Assembly: GCF_014284335.1 (NCBI RefSeq) | Contig: NZ_JACOGF010000001.1 | Location: 496,001 to 560,000 of the forward strand | Origin: Undibacterium hunanense | GTDB taxonomy: Bacteria; Pseudomonadota; Gammaproteobacteria; Burkholderiales; Burkholderiaceae_D | DNA length: 64,000 nt | Reading direction: 5' to 3' | Notes under the pieces: model-generated | What the model saw: only the letters and a program-made list of their open reading frames with translations | Database searches by the model: none | What the model was told of the DNA's origin: nothing | Shown here: positions 26,124 to 35,733 of the stretch, piece after piece | Layout: each line of letters begins with the position of its first letter | Position numbering within the stretch: the first letter of the stretch is position 1 | Program-made: the position numbers and the translations under genes

Positions 26124-26762
26124 TCATGCCTGCAAGGCGGGTCTTTGCTGCTGCATCCACAATTGTACGGTTGGCCTTTGCCATTGCTTATGCGCAAAAT
26201 TGGCCAGCTTTTCTGGTACATCGTCACCATGCATGACCAGTCTGTTGATCATCAATGCCAGGTCAAGATCGGCAATACACCATGTGCCGAACAGATTATC
26301 TGCTCCCTCTTTCAACAGCGATTCGCCAACCAAAAATAATTGTTGTGCCGCCTCTTTGGCAGCATCTGACAAGGGAGCCAGACGACTGCCATAAAAAATG
26401 ACCTGGGTATTGCGTTCAACCCGTATCGGCATCAGGGCGCTGCGTAACCAGGCCTGTATTTGTCTCGCTCTTGCCCTGTCCCTGACATCCTTGGGGTACA
26501 CCGTAATACCGGGAAAAACATCATCCAGATATTCGGTGATGGCGGATGACTCGGACAAGGCAAAGCCATTGTGCACCAGGGTGGGTACACGCTGCGTCAG
26601 GGATTTCGCGGCATACTCACCGGTATGCTGTGCGTTGGCATCCAGGTCTACGGTATGCACATCAAATTCGAGTCCTTTTTCATGCAGAGTCACAAAAACC
26701 GACATGGCATAAGGACTGGTAAATTGTGCATCCACGTACAGCTGCAAAGCTTGTTTTTCCAT
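26124..26762 (-). CDS. yfcF: Glutathione S-transferase, YfcF-like
   Basis: The 212-residue cytosolic GST has an N-terminal thioredoxin-fold domain (about 1-82) with SPYAMSVFVTLHEKGLEF, the cis-Pro segment QRVPTLVHNG and the glutathione-binding SESSAITEYL. It has an all-helical C-terminal domain with the N-cap Asp in CIADLDLALMINR. The SPYAMS start matches E. coli YfcF, which has GST and peroxidase activity and aids oxidative-stress tolerance. It precedes the truncated hemoglobin gene; the two may form a small detoxification operon. The symbol is by resemblance. Confidence 0.85.
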   Translation of the reverse strand: MEKQALQLYVDAQFTSPYAMSVFVTLHEKGLEFDVHTVDLDANAQHTGEYAAKSLTQRVPTLVHNGFALSESSAITEYLDDVFPGITVYPKDVRDRARARQIQAWLRSALMPIRVERNTQVIFYGSRLAPLSDAAKEAAQQLFLVGESLLKEGADNLFGTWCIADLDLALMINRLVMHGDDVPEKLANFAHKQWQRPTVQLWMQQQRPALQA

Positions 26763-26826
26763 TGCAAATCCTAAAATTTTATTTTAATTGCACCATTCAG
26801 TACCATCCAGCACCTTCCAACACCAA

Positions 26827-29349
26827 TCAGCTCTCACGCAAGCTAAGCAATGGTGGTTGATTCAGTACATTGCGCAAGCCCAGCCATCCGCCTATCGCTG
26901 CACAGGCTGCACCTATCAGCAGACCGGCCAGCCAGACGACGGGCGAGAAAGTCCATTCAAAATTGAAGCTGAAACGTGCCAGCGCCCACCCGATGGCAGA
27001 AGCGCCAGAAGCCGCCAGCGCACCGGACAAGCCACCTATCAGCAAGAATTCTATCCACTGCGCCTGTGACAATTGCTTGCGCGTTGCCCCCAGCGCACGC
27101 AGCAAAGCTGCCTCACGCATACGTACATCCTGCGAGCCGGCCAGGGCTGCGTACAAGACCAGCACGCCCGATGCCAGCGTGAACAGGAACAAAAATTCAA
27201 CCGCTGTAATCACCTGATCCAGTACATCCTGCAATTGCTTGATCATGCTCCCGACATCCACCACAGTCAGGTTGGGAAAATCCAGCATGAGGCGATTGAC
27301 AAAAGTCTTGTCGGATTCTGGCAGGCGGAAAGCCGTGATCCAGGTCTGCGGCGTATCCGCCATCGCCCTGGGGTTGATGATGACGAAGAAATTCACCCGC
27401 ATGGAACCCCAGTCCAGCTTGCGCAAACTGGTAACGGCGGCGCTTACTTTTTGTCCGGCAACGTCAAATACCAGCTTGTCACCCAATTTCAACTTCAGGG
27501 TTTTGGCTATGCCCTCCTCAACCGAGGCTTCGGCCTGGACGGCATTTGCATCCCCCTTGCCATCATTCTTGTTCTCATCAAACCAGGCACCGGCCGTGAT
27601 CTTGTTCAGGGCCGGCAATTCATTCATGGTAGACAGATTGAATTCACGTTCCACCATGCGTTTGGCCTGATCTTCGGCGTAGCTGTTACCGCCGATGGCG
27701 CGGTCGTTCACCTGTATCAGGCGACCACGTATCATAGGGTACATGAGTGGCTTGCCAAAGTTTTGCAGTCTCGCGTTGATCTCGTTTTTCTGATCAGGCT
27801 GGATATTGATGACGAACTGGTTGGGTGCATCCGCCGGTGTGGCTTTTTTCCATGCAGTGATCAGATCAGCCCGCACCACTGTGAGTAATAACAGGGCCAT
27901 CAGGCCCAGTGCCAGCGACACTACCTGTATGATGCTGGCGCCTGGCCGTCTTTGCAGGGCCGTAATGGCAAAACGCCAGGCAGAATGGTTGAACACGGGG
28001 CGCAGGCGCTTCAGCGAAGACATGCCCAGCCAGGCAACCAGGGCAAATACCAGCAGGCCTGTCAAGAACCCGGCGGCTGTCATCAAGCCCAGTTTGACAT
28101 CTGCAGTCTGCCACAGCAGCAAACCAATGAACATGCTTAAACCCAGCACGTAGCTGACCAGGGTCATGGCCTTGGGCGCGTCCTGCTCGCGCCGTATGAC
28201 GCGGTTATGCGGCACATTGCGCAATTGCAGTATAGGGGGCAAGGCAAAACCTACCAATAGCAGCAAGCCGGTGGCAATGCCCTGGAAAGCTGGCAAAAAG
28301 TTAGCCGGTGGCAAATCCTTGGTCACCAGTTTGCCCAGCCATTCAAGCAATACATAATGTCCGGCAAAGCCCAGCGCTACACCGGCGGCACTACCCAGCA
28401 GACCCAGCATGAAAAACTCTATCAGATACATGCTGGTGACCTGATTTTGCGTAAGCCCCAGGCAACGCAGCATGGCACAGGCATCCAGGTGCCGCAGCAT
28501 GAAACGCCTTGCCGCCATGGCAATGGCAACCGCCGCCAGCATGGCTGACAACAGGCTCACCAACGACAGGAACTGATCTGCCCTGTCCAGGGTGGCACGC
28601 ATTTCCGGCCGCCCTGATTCCAGCGACTCCAGGCGCACGCCTTTCAGTTTTTCGGTTTCTATGCGGCCTTGCAATTCTTTCTGGTAGCTGGCGATAGCTT
28701 TGGATTCACCCGCGATCAACAGGCGGTAAGTAACGCGCGAGCCATTCTGTATCAGGTTGCTGGCAGGGATATCTTTCAGCGATATCATGGCACGTGGTGC
28801 AAAATTCATGAAGCCGGCACCGCGATCGGGTTCCGACGCTATCGTCTGGGTAACCGTCAATTGCAACTCACCCAGCTTGATTTTGTCACCCAGCTTGAGA
28901 TTCAATGCCGACATCAAGGCGGGATCCACCCATGCCGTGCCGGATTGCGGCACCTCGCTGGTGGCAACTTCTGCCTCGCCCTTATTCAGTTTCAAATTGC
29001 CGCGCAAGGGGTAATCATTGCTGACCGCTTTCAGGGACACCAGCTTGGATATGGCATCGTCGCCTTTGCCTGCCAGCGCCATGCTGGGGAAAACCAGGGT
29101 TTCAGCAATCTTGAAACCGCGCTTTTCTGCCTCGACGCGCCATTCGGGATTGATGGGCTGATCTGCCCCCACCAGCAAATCCGCCCCCAGCAACTGATGC
29201 GCATCACGGTTCAGTCCGCTGCGCATGCGATCGGTAAAAAACCCGACCGAAGCCAGAGAACCAACGGCAACCATCAGCGCTATCAGCAAAAAGCGCAATT
29301 CACCGGCACGCCAGTCGCGCATCGTCATACTGAAAGAAAGTCGGAACAT
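26827..29349 (-). CDS. ybbP: YbbP-type ABC transporter permease (FtsX family)
   Basis: The 840-residue permease begins MFRLSFSMTMRDWRAGELRFLLIAL and has two FtsX/MacB-type units: a first helix near 15-40, a periplasmic region (about 45-255), three helices (about 265-400), further helices around 430-510, a second periplasmic region, and three C-terminal helices (about 720-830). This is the YbbP layout. Its ATPase partner in E. coli is YbbA; the only fitting ATPase here is at 1452-2144, about 25 kb away, so the usual ybbAP operon is split in this genome. Substrate unknown, suggested lipid or hydrophobic compounds. Confidence 0.88.
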   Translation of the reverse strand: MFRLSFSMTMRDWRAGELRFLLIALMVAVGSLASVGFFTDRMRSGLNRDAHQLLGADLLVGADQPINPEWRVEAEKRGFKIAETLVFPSMALAGKGDDAISKLVSLKAVSNDYPLRGNLKLNKGEAEVATSEVPQSGTAWVDPALMSALNLKLGDKIKLGELQLTVTQTIASEPDRGAGFMNFAPRAMISLKDIPASNLIQNGSRVTYRLLIAGESKAIASYQKELQGRIETEKLKGVRLESLESGRPEMRATLDRADQFLSLVSLLSAMLAAVAIAMAARRFMLRHLDACAMLRCLGLTQNQVTSMYLIEFFMLGLLGSAAGVALGFAGHYVLLEWLGKLVTKDLPPANFLPAFQGIATGLLLLVGFALPPILQLRNVPHNRVIRREQDAPKAMTLVSYVLGLSMFIGLLLWQTADVKLGLMTAAGFLTGLLVFALVAWLGMSSLKRLRPVFNHSAWRFAITALQRRPGASIIQVVSLALGLMALLLLTVVRADLITAWKKATPADAPNQFVINIQPDQKNEINARLQNFGKPLMYPMIRGRLIQVNDRAIGGNSYAEDQAKRMVEREFNLSTMNELPALNKITAGAWFDENKNDGKGDANAVQAEASVEEGIAKTLKLKLGDKLVFDVAGQKVSAAVTSLRKLDWGSMRVNFFVIINPRAMADTPQTWITAFRLPESDKTFVNRLMLDFPNLTVVDVGSMIKQLQDVLDQVITAVEFLFLFTLASGVLVLYAALAGSQDVRMREAALLRALGATRKQLSQAQWIEFLLIGGLSGALAASGASAIGWALARFSFNFEWTFSPVVWLAGLLIGAACAAIGGWLGLRNVLNQPPLLSLRES

Positions 29350-29578
29350 ATTTACCTTGTAGTATTACCCTGCATCACAACCAGAACCCAGGCCACCAAG
29401 ACAACAGGGCGAGTTCCGACCATCCTTTTACACTGTTAGTTCACTGTCTTTTGTACAAGACGCAGACTGTCCAGATTGCCTGATCAGCAGGCTGCGAACA
29501 GCGCTGTAAGTTCAGAAGTGGTGATCCGGATAGAAAAACTAAAGCCTTTGCTGCCAACTCTGTCGATGACATTGACAG

Positions 29579-30820
29579 TCATGCAGTCAGCGCCTGTGCA
29601 AAATCAGTCAGCAAGTCCTGGGTATCTTCGATACCAACAGAAACCCGGATCAGCGAATCAGCGATACCCATGCCGGCACGACGTTCCGCACCCATTTCAA
29701 AGAAAATGGTATGCGCAACCGGAATCACCAAAGTACGTGTATCACCCAGGTGCGTGGCATTGATGGCCAGCTTCAGGCGATTCAGGTAATCGAAACAGTC
29801 AATCTCGGGCTTCAGTTCAAAACTGAACAAGGCACCATAGGCACGAAACAAATCCGTCGCCAATTGATGCTGGGGATGAGAAGGCAAGCCAGGGTAATGT
29901 ACCGCAGCCACCCGGGGATCCGCTTCCAACATGCTGGCCAGCGCCATGGCATTCGCGCATTCTCTGTCCATGCGCAAAGCAATCGTTTCTGCGCCCACGG
30001 CAATCTGATGTGCCGCATCTGGTGACAGTGAAGCACCAAAATCACGCAAAGCCTTGGCCCTGACCTGTGACATGCCCTGCATCTGAGCAGGCTGCTTGCG
30101 GAAATTAAGCGCAATATTCGGATAAGCAGCCCAGTCAAACAGACCTGTATCCGTCAGAGCGCCCCCTAGTACATTCCCATGGCCAGCAATGGATTTTGTC
30201 AGGGAATTGATGACCAGGCCAGCACCGACAGTTTTAGGCTGGAACAGGTAAGGCGACGTCATGGTGTTATCGACCACAAACAAAATACCCTTTTCACGAC
30301 ACAGATCACCGATACGCTTCAGATCGGCAATCTGGGTACGCGGATTGGCAATGGTTTCAACAAACACCATGCGGGTTGCCGGCGTCAGTGCGGCTGCGAT
30401 ATGTTCAACACTGGTAGCATCCACCATGGCGACGTCAACGCCTTGAGCATCAATGGTTTGCCACAGGCTATTGGTATTGCCAAATAAAAAAGAAGAAGAA
30501 ACCAGGTGATCGCCCTGGCGCAACAATGCCTGAAACACTGCGCCAATAGCCGCCATGCCGGTGGCAAATGCGATACTGGCGTAACCGCCTTCCATGCCCG
30601 TGATTTTTTCTTCCAGTGCAGACACCGTAGGGTTGCCCTGGCGGCCATAACGATAGCCGGATTGCTTGTTCTGGAATACGGCTGCAAGATCACGCGCATC
30701 CTTGTAACCGTACATGACGGAACTATGGATGGGCTTATGGACAGAGCCATGCTCTATTTCTTTTTGACGATCACTGTGCAGGATGGTGGTGGTAAAGCCG
30801 TAGGTCGGTAATTCGCTCAT
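29579..30820 (-). CDS. Cys/Met-metabolism PLP-dependent enzyme (cystathionine gamma-synthase family)
   Basis: The 413-residue enzyme belongs to the fold-type I trans-sulfuration group. It has the substrate-phosphate region YRYGRQGNPTVSALE, FATGMAAI, the PLP-ring Asp184 (VVDNTMTSPYLF) and the Schiff-base Lys209 in INSLTKSIAGHG. The lysine context (SLTK rather than the usual SATK) is a mild departure. It could be O-succinylhomoserine sulfhydrylase, O-acetylhomoserine sulfhydrylase, cystathionine gamma-synthase or a lyase; sequence alone does not separate these. The start at 30820 gives the normal family length. No riboswitch was recognised upstream, and the neighbours give no pathway clue. Confidence 0.85.
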   Translation of the reverse strand: MSELPTYGFTTTILHSDRQKEIEHGSVHKPIHSSVMYGYKDARDLAAVFQNKQSGYRYGRQGNPTVSALEEKITGMEGGYASIAFATGMAAIGAVFQALLRQGDHLVSSSFLFGNTNSLWQTIDAQGVDVAMVDATSVEHIAAALTPATRMVFVETIANPRTQIADLKRIGDLCREKGILFVVDNTMTSPYLFQPKTVGAGLVINSLTKSIAGHGNVLGGALTDTGLFDWAAYPNIALNFRKQPAQMQGMSQVRAKALRDFGASLSPDAAHQIAVGAETIALRMDRECANAMALASMLEADPRVAAVHYPGLPSHPQHQLATDLFRAYGALFSFELKPEIDCFDYLNRLKLAINATHLGDTRTLVIPVAHTIFFEMGAERRAGMGIADSLIRVSVGIEDTQDLLTDFAQALTA

Positions 30821-30920
30821 GATGCTGGACTGAAAGTAGGAAAGTAAATCGGGTTCCCAGAGTGTAACCCATAAGCCCGCTTTTCACTCTCCAGCCCTGC
30901 AATCCGTCAAAAAATGGTGG

Positions 30921-31817
30921 CTATCCGGCCAAAAATGTCTCTATCAGTTCTGCCAGTTTTTCCGGCTGATCATGATGCAACATATGTCCTGCATCGAAGA
31001 TCATTTCTTTTTGTAAATGTGGAATGTGTGCGAGGCGACGGTCGATTTCTATGCGCGCCTCTTCTTTCGGCCCCATCCAATGCCAGACATTGGTGTCATC
31101 CGCCTCCATCCACAATACCGGCGCAGTTATCTTTTGCCAGCATGCCATCACTTCCTCTACCCGATACAACAGCGGGCTGGTTTGTTTATGCGCCGGGTCA
31201 CCCAGTATTTCCCAGCAACCGGCACTGGTTTCCTTTGCCCAGTGACCGGACAGGAAGGCGGCCCGCTCATCCGACAACCGGGGGTTGGTTTTCTGCAAGC
31301 GGGCAGCCACCTCCGCCGGGGATGCATAGGTGCGTAATTGTGGTTGATCCTGCAACTCATCCAGCCATTTCCTGTAACGGCCAGGCGCCTGTTTGGGGTG
31401 CGTGACCGGCATGCCAAAGCCTTCCAGGTTAATCAGCTTGCTGACTCTTTCCGGTCTGACGCCTGCGTACAGGCCCGCTACATTGCCCCCCATGCTATGC
31501 CCCAGCAAATTGACAGGTTCATCCTGTGAAAAATGCCGCAACAAGGCATCCAGATCACCCATGTAGTCAGGAAACCAGTAAGTATCGGCCTTCGGCGATT
31601 CGGTCAGACCAAAACCACGCCAGTCAGGGGCAATCACATGCCACTCCTGCTTCAGACACTCGACCACAAACTGGAAGGATGCCGATACATCCATCCAGCC
31701 ATGCAGCATCACGATTTTGGGTGCGGCTTCCGGCCCCCAATGGCGCACATGGTATTGCAAACCACGGATATCGAGATAGGAAGAGCGTGATGGAGGAATG
31801 GAAGTGGAAGGCTTCAT
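30921..31817 (-). CDS. Alpha/beta hydrolase
   Basis: The 298-residue protein has the alpha/beta hydrolase plan: oxyanion motif LHGWMDVSASF, the region APDWRGFGLTE, nucleophile elbow GHSMGG with Ser108, and the C-terminal His in DAGHMLHHDQPE. No signal peptide is visible, so it is cytoplasmic. Substrate is unknown. It is divergent from an acyl-CoA synthetase, with an inverted repeat in between, which could mean a link to fatty- or aromatic-acid ester metabolism; that link is only suggested by position. Confidence 0.88.
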   Translation of the reverse strand: MKPSTSIPPSRSSYLDIRGLQYHVRHWGPEAAPKIVMLHGWMDVSASFQFVVECLKQEWHVIAPDWRGFGLTESPKADTYWFPDYMGDLDALLRHFSQDEPVNLLGHSMGGNVAGLYAGVRPERVSKLINLEGFGMPVTHPKQAPGRYRKWLDELQDQPQLRTYASPAEVAARLQKTNPRLSDERAAFLSGHWAKETSAGCWEILGDPAHKQTSPLLYRVEEVMACWQKITAPVLWMEADDTNVWHWMGPKEEARIEIDRRLAHIPHLQKEMIFDAGHMLHHDQPEKLAELIETFLAG

Positions 31818-31940
31818 GGCAATTTAAATTTTTTCATCAAGAAAGACAGACAAAGGACCGCCGGGCTGTCGCAATATCAAGTAGCATGGCATGCATGTCA
31901 TACAGGTATGATGCAGGATGCTACGAAGACAGCAACAATA

Positions 31941-31952
31941 GAACGACCGTTC
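31941..31952. promoter_or_regulatory. Palindromic operator candidate upstream of the acyl-CoA synthetase gene
   Basis: GAACGACCGTTC is a perfect 5-bp-arm inverted repeat 21 bp before the ATG at 31974. Short GAACG-N2-CGTTC palindromes are a common form for TetR-family operators controlling fatty-acid or acyl-CoA genes. No TetR gene is close, and no good -35/-10 pair could be placed around it. Confidence 0.45.
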
Positions 31953-31973
31953 GATTATTATAACGGAGACAGG

Positions 31974-33665
31974 ATGAAGCAGTTGGACAAACGTAAAAAT
32001 AGCAATGAAATTGATCACTATGCAAAGCTGTACCATGATTTCAGGTGGCAAGTTCCAGACCATTTCAATATCGCCGAAGCCTGCTGCCATCGCTGGGCCG
32101 GGCAGCAAGGGCTGATCGCCATCCTGTCAGAAGACAGCGAAGGAAATCAGCGCAGCCTCAGCTATACAGAACTGTATCAACAGGCTAGCCAGCTTTCCAA
32201 TCTGCTACGTCAGGAAGGTGTACAGCGTGGCGATGTCGTCGCCTGCATCTTGCCGCAAAGACCAGAAACCGCGATCACCATCATGGCCTGTCTGCAGATT
32301 GGGGCCATCGTCATGCCGTTGTCCTTCCTGTTTGGCCCTGATGCGCTGGAATTTCGCCTTAAGCACAGCCAGGCCATAGGCATAGTCCTGGATAGCAGCG
32401 GCATCAAGGCTTTTGAAGAAATTCGCATGCAGTGCCCAGACCTGAAAACTGTCATCAGCATCGATTGCCCCGGCAACCAGGATTTACCTCCCAATATAGA
32501 CTGGCACACTCACTTGCCAGCCATGCCTAAACGATGCGACATCGTGCGCACCCGCGCCAGTGATCCCGCCATTCTGATCTACACCAGTGGCACGACTGGT
32601 GCGCCCAAAGGTGCACTGATTCCTCATTCCGCCATCATCGGCAACCTGACCGGCTTTGTCGCTTCGCAAAACTGGTTTCCGCAAGAAAATGATGTGTTCT
32701 GGTCGCCAGCAGACTGGGCCTGGACAGGCGGGCTGATGGATGCCCTGCTGCCCACCCTGTACTTCGGCAAACCCATCGTTGGTTATCAGGGGCGTTTTTC
32801 TGCCGACACCGCCTACTATTTGCTGGAAAAATACCAGGTCACGAATACCTTCCTGTTTCCCACTGCCCTGAAAATGATGATGAAGGCAGATGCTGCACCA
32901 AGGGAGAAATACAAGCTGGCACTGCGCGCCATCATGAGCGCCGGTGAGGCCGTCGGCGATGCCGTATTCAACTGGTGTGAGCAGGCACTGGAAGTGACGC
33001 CTAACGAAATGTTTGGCCAGACCGAGATGAATTACATCGTCGGCAATAGCCATCAATTATGGCCGGCACGCCCCGGCAGCATGGGACGTCCCTACCCCGG
33101 CCACCGGGTCGCGGTGATTGACGATGAAGGCAAGGAAACCGCTACCGGCGTAACAGGTGAAGTAGCCATGCATCGCTACGACTTGTACGGCCATCCTGAT
33201 CCGGTATTCTTTCTGGGTTACTGGAAAAATGATGAGGCCACGCGGAATAAATTTACTGGCGACTGGTGTCGCACCGGTGATCTTGCCCTGCGTGATGCCG
33301 ATGGTTACCTGTGGTATCAGGGGCGAGCCGATGACATGTTCAAGGCTGCCGGTTACCGTATAGGCCCGTCCGAAATAGAAAACTGCCTGGTCAAACATGC
33401 TGCCGTTGCCAATGTTGCAGTCGTCCCCAAACCGGACAAGGAAAGAGGCAATATCGTCAAGGCATACGTAGTCTTAAGTAAGGGCTACGATGCTAGCGAC
33501 GCATTGATTTCAGAATTGCAAAACCACGTGCGTGGCAAACTGGCACCGTATGAATATCCGAAAGAAATCGAATTCATTGATGCCCTGCCCATGACCACTA
33601 CAGGTAAAATCCAGCGCCGCATACTGCGCTTGCGTGAAGAAGAAAGAGCCAGGCAAACAAATTAA
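31974..33665 (+). CDS. AMP-dependent acyl-CoA synthetase
   Basis: The 563-residue adenylate-forming enzyme activates a carboxylic acid to its CoA thioester. It has the P-loop YTSGTTGAPKGALI, FGQTEMNYIVGN, GDWCRTGDLA with the ribose-binding Asp, the hinge and GRADDMFKAAGYRIGPSEIE, and the catalytic Lys in TTTGKIQRR. The sequence looks closest to medium-chain/aryl (ACSM-like) synthetases rather than acetyl-CoA synthetase. ATG 31974 was chosen over an in-frame ATG at 31908 because GGAG lies 6 nt before it and the extra residues look unrelated to the family. It is convergent with the FlgT-like gene. Confidence 0.9.
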   Translation: MKQLDKRKNSNEIDHYAKLYHDFRWQVPDHFNIAEACCHRWAGQQGLIAILSEDSEGNQRSLSYTELYQQASQLSNLLRQEGVQRGDVVACILPQRPETAITIMACLQIGAIVMPLSFLFGPDALEFRLKHSQAIGIVLDSSGIKAFEEIRMQCPDLKTVISIDCPGNQDLPPNIDWHTHLPAMPKRCDIVRTRASDPAILIYTSGTTGAPKGALIPHSAIIGNLTGFVASQNWFPQENDVFWSPADWAWTGGLMDALLPTLYFGKPIVGYQGRFSADTAYYLLEKYQVTNTFLFPTALKMMMKADAAPREKYKLALRAIMSAGEAVGDAVFNWCEQALEVTPNEMFGQTEMNYIVGNSHQLWPARPGSMGRPYPGHRVAVIDDEGKETATGVTGEVAMHRYDLYGHPDPVFFLGYWKNDEATRNKFTGDWCRTGDLALRDADGYLWYQGRADDMFKAAGYRIGPSEIENCLVKHAAVANVAVVPKPDKERGNIVKAYVVLSKGYDASDALISELQNHVRGKLAPYEYPKEIEFIDALPMTTTGKIQRRILRLREEERARQTN

Positions 33666-33683
33666 ACGCCAAATCGAAACGGG

Positions 33684-34307
33684 TCAGTGCTGCGCTGCAA
33701 TCGTGGTACTGACCAGGCTGGCGACCTGATCTGCCACTTCGCCTATCAGTTTGCCGTACTGCGTTGAATTAAACGCAGCTCCGCCAAACACATGCTCGCG
33801 ACCTATCGCCACATCACCGGCTACAGTCCTGGAAAAATCCTGCCGCGCCAGCAATATGCCCGACTGCGTATCATAAATACGGAGTTCAATTTCAATCGCC
33901 CGCGTCTTTTTTTGCGTCAATCCAAACAGATTGGTATCGATCTTTGTACCCGCATTGCGGATTTCACCCGCCACCACATACCGGCTGGCATAGGTAGCGC
34001 CCATTTGATTCAGCAGCTTGTTAGCCGGTACATCCTGTTGCCAGTCAAAAGATAAAAGATGCGGAGCTGTACGTATTTGCCATGATGTATTCTGCGCCAG
34101 CCGACGCGCCACCTCTCTGGGGAAGCCCTGCGCAATATCATCCACGTCCTGTAACTGTATCGGTTTGTTGACAGCAAAACCTGTCAGCACCACAGCGGTA
34201 GAGGGTGGCAAACCGGGACCGGCCATTTGTGCATGGGAGTGCGCAGTAAAGAATACGCCGCTTAAAGCAAGCACGATACGGTTTGCCATTGAGAGTGAGA
34301 GTGCCAT
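33684..34307 (-). CDS. Secreted FlgT-like (CsgG-fold-like) protein
   Basis: The 207-residue protein has a signal peptide (about 1-26, ending HSHA-Q) and a mature part with VVLTGFAVNKPIQLQDVDDI and a long alternating segment, including RYVVAGEIRN and a final GREHVFGGAAFNSTQYGKLIGEVADQ. This pattern recalls the middle domain of flagellar assembly protein FlgT, related to CsgG-like folds. Unlike true FlgT, it has no flagellar genes nearby and appears to be a single domain. The GGGAAAAAA before ATG 34307 supports that start. Assignment is from memory of the family and moderately sure. Confidence 0.6.
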   Translation of the reverse strand: MALSLSMANRIVLALSGVFFTAHSHAQMAGPGLPPSTAVVLTGFAVNKPIQLQDVDDIAQGFPREVARRLAQNTSWQIRTAPHLLSFDWQQDVPANKLLNQMGATYASRYVVAGEIRNAGTKIDTNLFGLTQKKTRAIEIELRIYDTQSGILLARQDFSRTVAGDVAIGREHVFGGAAFNSTQYGKLIGEVADQVASLVSTTIAAQH

Positions 34308-34404
34308 TTTTTTCCCGGTCTGGAGTATTGCTACTGATTACGACAGTATTAGCAACAACTTTAAGCATCCATTACAATCAGCATTTATCAACCACGAATG
34401 ACAA

Positions 34405-34938
34405 ATGACGTCTATGAGTTCAGCCTTGAGAATCAGTTTGGTCAAATCCGGTGATGCTGAAGCGGTATTGGCCTTTGAACAGGAAAATCGCGCGCATTTT
34501 GAACAATGGATAGCCAGTCGTGGCGACGCCTTCTATCATCTGGATGAAGTACGCTCCAGCCTGCAACAGGCTCTGTACGCAGCCAGTATCAAACGGGAAT
34601 TTCATTTCCTGGCCTGGCTGGATAATGAAATCGTGGGCCGCATCACCTTGCGCGGCATAGAAACCGAGCACTATCACAAAGCCATACTGGGCTATCGCTT
34701 CAGCCAGCGCCATGGCGGTAAAGGTTTTGCCACCGAAGCCGTAGTGGCCGTCGTCAGCACGGCCTTCAGCGATTTAAAGCTCAAGCGTATCGAAGCGGTC
34801 GTCATAGAAGACAATCTGCCGTCACAGGCCATCATGCGCAAATCCGGCTTTCGGGAATATGGTCATTCACATTCATCGGTGTTCCGCAATGGCGTATGGA
34901 TGGATATGCTGCACTATGAATGCCTGAATCCTGCATAA
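34405..34938 (+). CDS. GNAT-family N-acetyltransferase, RimJ/RimL-like
   Basis: The 177-residue protein has the GNAT fold: an N-terminal strand (LRISLVKSGDAEAVLAFE), the acetyl-CoA loop region ILGYRFSQRHGGKGFATEAV with the characteristic Q/R-x-x-G-x-G/A form, and the late VIEDNLPSQAIMRKSGFREYG that marks RimJ/RimL-type ribosomal-protein or amino-group acetyltransferases. The acceptor cannot be told. It is transcribed away from the FlgT-like gene. No operon partner is obvious. Confidence 0.87.
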   Translation: MTSMSSALRISLVKSGDAEAVLAFEQENRAHFEQWIASRGDAFYHLDEVRSSLQQALYAASIKREFHFLAWLDNEIVGRITLRGIETEHYHKAILGYRFSQRHGGKGFATEAVVAVVSTAFSDLKLKRIEAVVIEDNLPSQAIMRKSGFREYGHSHSSVFRNGVWMDMLHYECLNPA

Positions 34939-35092
34939 GCGCTATTTTTGCGGCTCAGGACCCTGTTTTTGCAATTCATCGCAAAACGGCTGCCAGCCAG
35001 GATGAATCGGGTAATACTTCATCATCAACTGCTGCAACACATCATGTTGACGGCAACCATTTACCCGATTACCCCTGTTCTGGAGAGCAACC

Positions 35093-35725
35093 ATGCGCCG
35101 CATTTTCCTGCAATCACTGTTACTGCCCGTCTTCTTATTCAGTGTGTCCGCTTTTGCGGATGAACAAAACCGCACGCTTCCTGCCTTTAAATCCATCAAG
35201 AGCCGCAGTGCTTTCAACCTGCAGGTAGAAGTCGGCAAGACACAATCCATACAGATCAGGGGCAATGAGAAATTTCTTGCCAGCGTGGTCACCGAAGTCT
35301 ATGGCGATGAACTGGTGATTTCGTACAAGGAAAAAAATTCCATCAAGGTGTCAGACAATGCTCAGGTCATCATTACCGTACCCGAGCTGGTCCGCTTCAA
35401 AATGGAAGGTGCGGGTAAAACCACACTGAACAATATTTCCGGCTCCCACTTCACTCTGCTGTATGAAGGCGCCGGCATGCTGACCGCCAGTGGCAAAGTA
35501 AAATCTTTTACCCTGAAAGCCCAGGGTGTGGGTCTGGTAGAAGCCAAAGACCTGATCGCCGAGCAGGTTGATGCCAGCGTGGAAGGTGTGGGCGCCGTAT
35601 CCGTCAACGCACGTGACAACCTGAACGCATCGGTACAGGGCATAGGCACGCTGACTTATTATGGCCGTCCGCGCAATGTCAGCAAATCGGTCGAAGGCAT
35701 AGGCAGCGTGCGCGCTGCAGACTGA
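35093..35725 (+). CDS. Secreted GIN-domain (DUF2807) adhesin-like protein
   Basis: The 210-residue protein has a signal peptide (about 1-22, SAFA-D) and one putative auto-transporter adhesin head GIN domain: FKSIKSRSAFNLQVEVGKTQSIQIRGNE followed by repeated short strands with GAG, GVG and GIG turns (MEGAGKT, YEGAGML, VEGVGAV, VEGIGSV). Such domains form a right-handed beta-solenoid. It is probably periplasmic or surface-associated; function unknown. It is convergent with the DUF455 gene, 8 bp apart. Confidence 0.87.
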   Translation: MRRIFLQSLLLPVFLFSVSAFADEQNRTLPAFKSIKSRSAFNLQVEVGKTQSIQIRGNEKFLASVVTEVYGDELVISYKEKNSIKVSDNAQVIITVPELVRFKMEGAGKTTLNNISGSHFTLLYEGAGMLTASGKVKSFTLKAQGVGLVEAKDLIAEQVDASVEGVGAVSVNARDNLNASVQGIGTLTYYGRPRNVSKSVEGIGSVRAAD

Positions 35726-35733
35726 AGCCAAAA

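Noticed and set aside
26090-26230. Longer N terminus for the truncated hemoglobin
   Set aside because: The added residues overlap the GST gene in another frame and lack globin features; ATG 26089 has a good ribosome site.
30821-30920. SAM-type riboswitch before the Cys/Met PLP enzyme gene
   Set aside because: The leader is under 100 bp and no SAM-I or SAM-II core was recognised.
34942-35292. 116-codon minus-strand frame whose last 30 residues (PIHPGWQPFCDELQKQG) look protein-like
   Set aside because: Most of it is antisense to the well-supported GIN-domain gene, and the non-overlapping end has no ribosome site; a tiny gene of about 30 residues at 34942-35040 remains possible but unsupported.
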